Source: Faucicola tetraodonis (lineage in GTDB: Bacteria; Pseudomonadota; Gammaproteobacteria; Pseudomonadales; Moraxellaceae). Taken from it: a stretch of DNA of 64,000 nucleotides. Where the stretch lies: the NCBI GenBank assembly GCA_032017425.1, contig DALZPW010000001.1, one strand, 5' to 3'. Below the pieces are notes generated by a model, which did not search any database, was not told the origin of the DNA, and saw only the letters and a list, made by a program, of their open reading frames with translations. How positions within the stretch are numbered: position 1 is the stretch's first letter; every line of letters begins with the position of its first letter. The translations under genes were made by a program, and so were the position numbers. This document shows, piece by piece, positions 61,740 to 64,000 of the stretch.

Positions 61740-62885
61740 TTATTTAACATTATGCGAGGCAATTGACATCACTAAACCAAATCCTGCCATCAAAGTAATT
61801 AAAGCAGTACCGCCGTAGCTGATAAATGGCAAAGGAACGCCGACAACTGGCAAAATGCCTGCCACCATGCCTGCATTTACAAACACATACACAAAAAATG
61901 ACATGGCAATCGCGCCAGAGAGTAATTTGCTATAGACAGCAGTATTGGAGTAAGCAATAAATAAGGCGCGGCATAGAATACAAAAATACAAAAACATCAG
62001 TAAAATCACACCGATTAAGCCAAACTCTTCGGAAAAAGCCGCAATGATAAAATCGGTGTGACCTTCTGGCAAAAAGTGTAGATGAGATTGTGTGCCTTGC
62101 AAGTAGCCTTTACCTGTGAGTCCCCCTGAGCCAATCGCGGTTTTTGACTGCATGATATTCCATCCAGCCCCCAAGGCATCGCTTTCAGGGTCTAGCAAAG
62201 TTAGCACGCGTCTGCGCTGGTAGTCGTGTAGCAGGTATTCCCAAGCCACAAAAACAAAGGGAATAAACAGTGCCACCGCAGAGCCAATCATCCACCAAGG
62301 TAAACCCGATAAGAACAGCACAAATAAGCCACTAGACGCCACCAATAAAGAGGTACCCAAGTCGGGCTGCTCAGCAATTAGCAGTACTGGAATACCAATC
62401 GCCACTAGCGTGATAAGCACTGTTGATAAACTTGGCGGTAAGTCGCGTTTGGATAAAAACCAAGCAGTGAGCATCGGCATGCCAAGCTTCATAAACTCTG
62501 ACGGCTGCACACTACCAAACCCAGGAATATCAATCCAGCGCTGCGCACCCAGTCGCACTTCACCAATAATTTTGACCAGTATCAGTAACCCCACGCCACC
62601 CACGTAAAAAAACGGGGTAAAATCACGGTAAAGACTGGGCGGGATTTGCGCCATGACAATCATCACTACAAACGCGATGGTAAAACTAATGGTTTGACGG
62701 ATGACCATTCCCATGTCTTGAGTAGAGGCACTATATAAAATGGCTAAACCAAATAAAGCCGTGACAAACAATAGCATCAATAACCAAGGGTCTAAATGCA
62801 CGCGCTGCCAAAAGGAGGGTAGACTGTCATTACCAAAGTGATGAGCTTGCCTAGAAAAACGGTACTGTCCAATCTTATCTACCAT
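61740..62885 (-). CDS. rodA: Peptidoglycan glycosyltransferase RodA
   Basis: A SEDS-family polymerase that, with PBP2, makes lateral-wall peptidoglycan. It is 381 residues with ten hydrophobic segments. QPDLGTSLLVA holds the catalytic-region Asp motif typical of RodA/FtsW; WNIMQSKTAIGSGGLTGKGYLQGTQSHLHFLPEGHTDFI and the C-terminal GVPLPFISYGGTALIT are signatures. The start ATG at 62885 is chosen; a TTG three codons earlier is possible. PBP2 (mrdA) is not within the window. Confidence 0.96.
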   Translation of the reverse strand: MVDKIGQYRFSRQAHHFGNDSLPSFWQRVHLDPWLLMLLFVTALFGLAILYSASTQDMGMVIRQTISFTIAFVVMIVMAQIPPSLYRDFTPFFYVGGVGLLILVKIIGEVRLGAQRWIDIPGFGSVQPSEFMKLGMPMLTAWFLSKRDLPPSLSTVLITLVAIGIPVLLIAEQPDLGTSLLVASSGLFVLFLSGLPWWMIGSAVALFIPFVFVAWEYLLHDYQRRRVLTLLDPESDALGAGWNIMQSKTAIGSGGLTGKGYLQGTQSHLHFLPEGHTDFIIAAFSEEFGLIGVILLMFLYFCILCRALFIAYSNTAVYSKLLSGAIAMSFFVYVFVNAGMVAGILPVVGVPLPFISYGGTALITLMAGFGLVMSIASHNVK

Positions 62886-63170
62886 ACACACCAAACATCA
62901 AATTAACCCGGTGACAATAAGTCTGTAAAAAGACACAAAAATAGGCTCAATAGTTTATATGGCTTAATGTGATTTTGGTAGTCTTAATAATGTAATAGTT
63001 TATAACACTTGTTTCATAGAAATAAGTCACTATATTAAGTGAGCTATTAATTAAGTGAGTATAACTATCAAGTGGGTATGATTAACTGAGCCTATCAAGC
63101 CGACTTTTTTGACAGTTGCTCATAAGTCCGTGGTGTTTTTCCATTTTGACGAAACGTGAATAGGCAGTCC

Positions 63171-64000
63171 ATGACACATCAAAACAAGACCAAAAATAAA
63201 CCAACCATTATCGAAGACAACGCGCAAACAGCCCAGTATGCCAATACCAAGACCAAGAATATAAACACTACCAAGACTCAGAATACCAAAACCAAGATTT
63301 TAACAGGCATTGTTGGCTCAGGGATGATAATGACATTGCTTATCGCGTGTAATCATCCTGTCACACCCGTCGATAACCGAAAACCTACTACGACCATCGT
63401 TCGTCAAACCCAGCCAAATCCTAAAAATACCACTGTCACGCAGACTGACAATATGCGCGGTCTTATTCTCAACCGTCAAAACACAACCCGACCTACAATA
63501 GATTATGGCGCACTCAAAAATACCACACGATACAATAGTAGCGTTGTCTATACCAATGATGCAGATTTTAAGGATTGGCTGGCTAGCCACAGCTACCAGC
63601 AATCAGAAGTGTTGGCTTATCAAAATTTCTTGCAAAGCCAATTAGGCAGTATTCCGCCGATGGAGCAGTTAATCGCGAGTGCCAGAGATGCACGGCGCTG
63701 TGGTTTTGAGCCGTATGAAGTACCGCCTGCATCGCTGTGGCAAAATATCGTGCCCACCCTGCAAATGCTGCAGCAACTGCAAAAACAAGGTTATTTGCCT
63801 TATTCGACAGTGATACGCTCCGTGTATCGAAACCCTGCATTGAATGATTGTGCCGGCGGTGCGGGCGAGAGTAAGCACATGACCAATGGCGCAATTGATA
63901 TTTGGATACCTGAAAACGAAGCCAACAAATGGGCGATAGAAAGTACCTTTGATGGGCTTTGCCAGTTTTGGCAGTCCAACGGGCAAAGCTATAATTTTGG
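63171..64000 (+). CDS. M15-type peptidase-like lipoprotein, 3' end outside the window
   Basis: At least 276 residues; it runs off the right edge. The ATG at 63171 has AGG 7 nt before it. Residues 1-45 are polar with Asn/Thr/Lys repeats (NTKTKN, INTTKT, NTKTKI). A hydrophobic segment then ends in LLIAC, a lipobox-like motif, so a lipoprotein is likely, though the n-region is unusually long. From residue ~140 the sequence looks like a D-Ala-D-Ala carboxypeptidase-like M15 domain; VYRNPALNDCAGGAGESKHMTNGAIDIW contains the SxH...AxD zinc-ligand motif. It lies beside rodA and rlpA in a cell-wall context. Confidence 0.8.
   Translation, partial: MTHQNKTKNKPTIIEDNAQTAQYANTKTKNINTTKTQNTKTKILTGIVGSGMIMTLLIACNHPVTPVDNRKPTTTIVRQTQPNPKNTTVTQTDNMRGLILNRQNTTRPTIDYGALKNTTRYNSSVVYTNDADFKDWLASHSYQQSEVLAYQNFLQSQLGSIPPMEQLIASARDARRCGFEPYEVPPASLWQNIVPTLQMLQQLQKQGYLPYSTVIRSVYRNPALNDCAGGAGESKHMTNGAIDIWIPENEANKWAIESTFDGLCQFWQSNGQSYNF

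Overview
This window comes from the chromosome of a moderately AT-rich gammaproteobacterium. The gene families (pilin-like cysteine pattern on a DUF2628 protein, zinc-less PilB-type MsrAB, class-2 LeuA, DmdC-like acyl-CoA dehydrogenases, lldPRD) fit the Moraxellaceae, most likely Moraxella (M. osloensis-like) or a close relative. That assignment is inference from protein families. I see no transposase, integrase, phage gene, CRISPR array or broken gene. The partial genes are phoH at the left edge and a lipoprotein peptidase at the right edge.

Layout. 1-9100: housekeeping genes (phoH, tRNA-Met, putP, trmB, a DUF2628 membrane protein, htpG, ispH, gmk). 9104-15574: a LysR regulator divergent from an acyl-CoA dehydrogenase / APH-type kinase / histidine phosphatase / SDR / SDR series, resembling machinery that phosphorylates and eliminates 4-hydroxyacyl-CoA. 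15690-20290: redox and stress genes (trifunctional thioredoxin-MsrA-MsrB lipoprotein, a RegB/RegA-type redox two-component pair, a cold-shock protein with a long leader). 20392-27157: two adjacent gene sets on the minus strand. One is otsB-otsA for trehalose plus a zinc alcohol dehydrogenase. The other is an unassigned four-gene set (acyl-CoA-dehydrogenase-like, PIG-L deacetylase, NodS-like methyltransferase, family 2 glycosyltransferase). 27750-31600: clpB, dcd and a small acidic protein. 31604-39804: two paralogous large acyl-CoA dehydrogenases, a PAS-GGDEF-EAL protein, rsmE, bioA. 40208-50959: a C2/C3 oxidation region (AcoR-like regulator with aldehyde dehydrogenase, lctP-lldR-lldD, iron alcohol dehydrogenase, dld). 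51185-57300: methionine cycle and leucine synthesis (metF, ahcY with a candidate SAH riboswitch, an outer-membrane protein, an Lrp-type regulator, leuA). 57521-64000: ycgL, a membrane protein, a MoxR/VWA pair, rlpA, rodA and a partial M15-type peptidase.

Regulation visible in the sequence includes heat-shock-type promoters before htpG and clpB, two near-identical LldR-type operators 114 bp apart flanking a promoter before lctP, a probable SAH aptamer starting at the predicted ahcY transcription start, and many intrinsic terminators.

The most unexpected pattern is a recurrent class of short imperfect tandem repeats (9-23 bp, 2-4 copies). These often sit exactly on the stop codon of a gene (GT2, otsA, lldR, the AcoR-like regulator, ahcY, and more weakly gmk and the acyl-CoA dehydrogenase at 10225). 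Others lie in neighbouring intergenic DNA, and one lies in frame inside rsmE.
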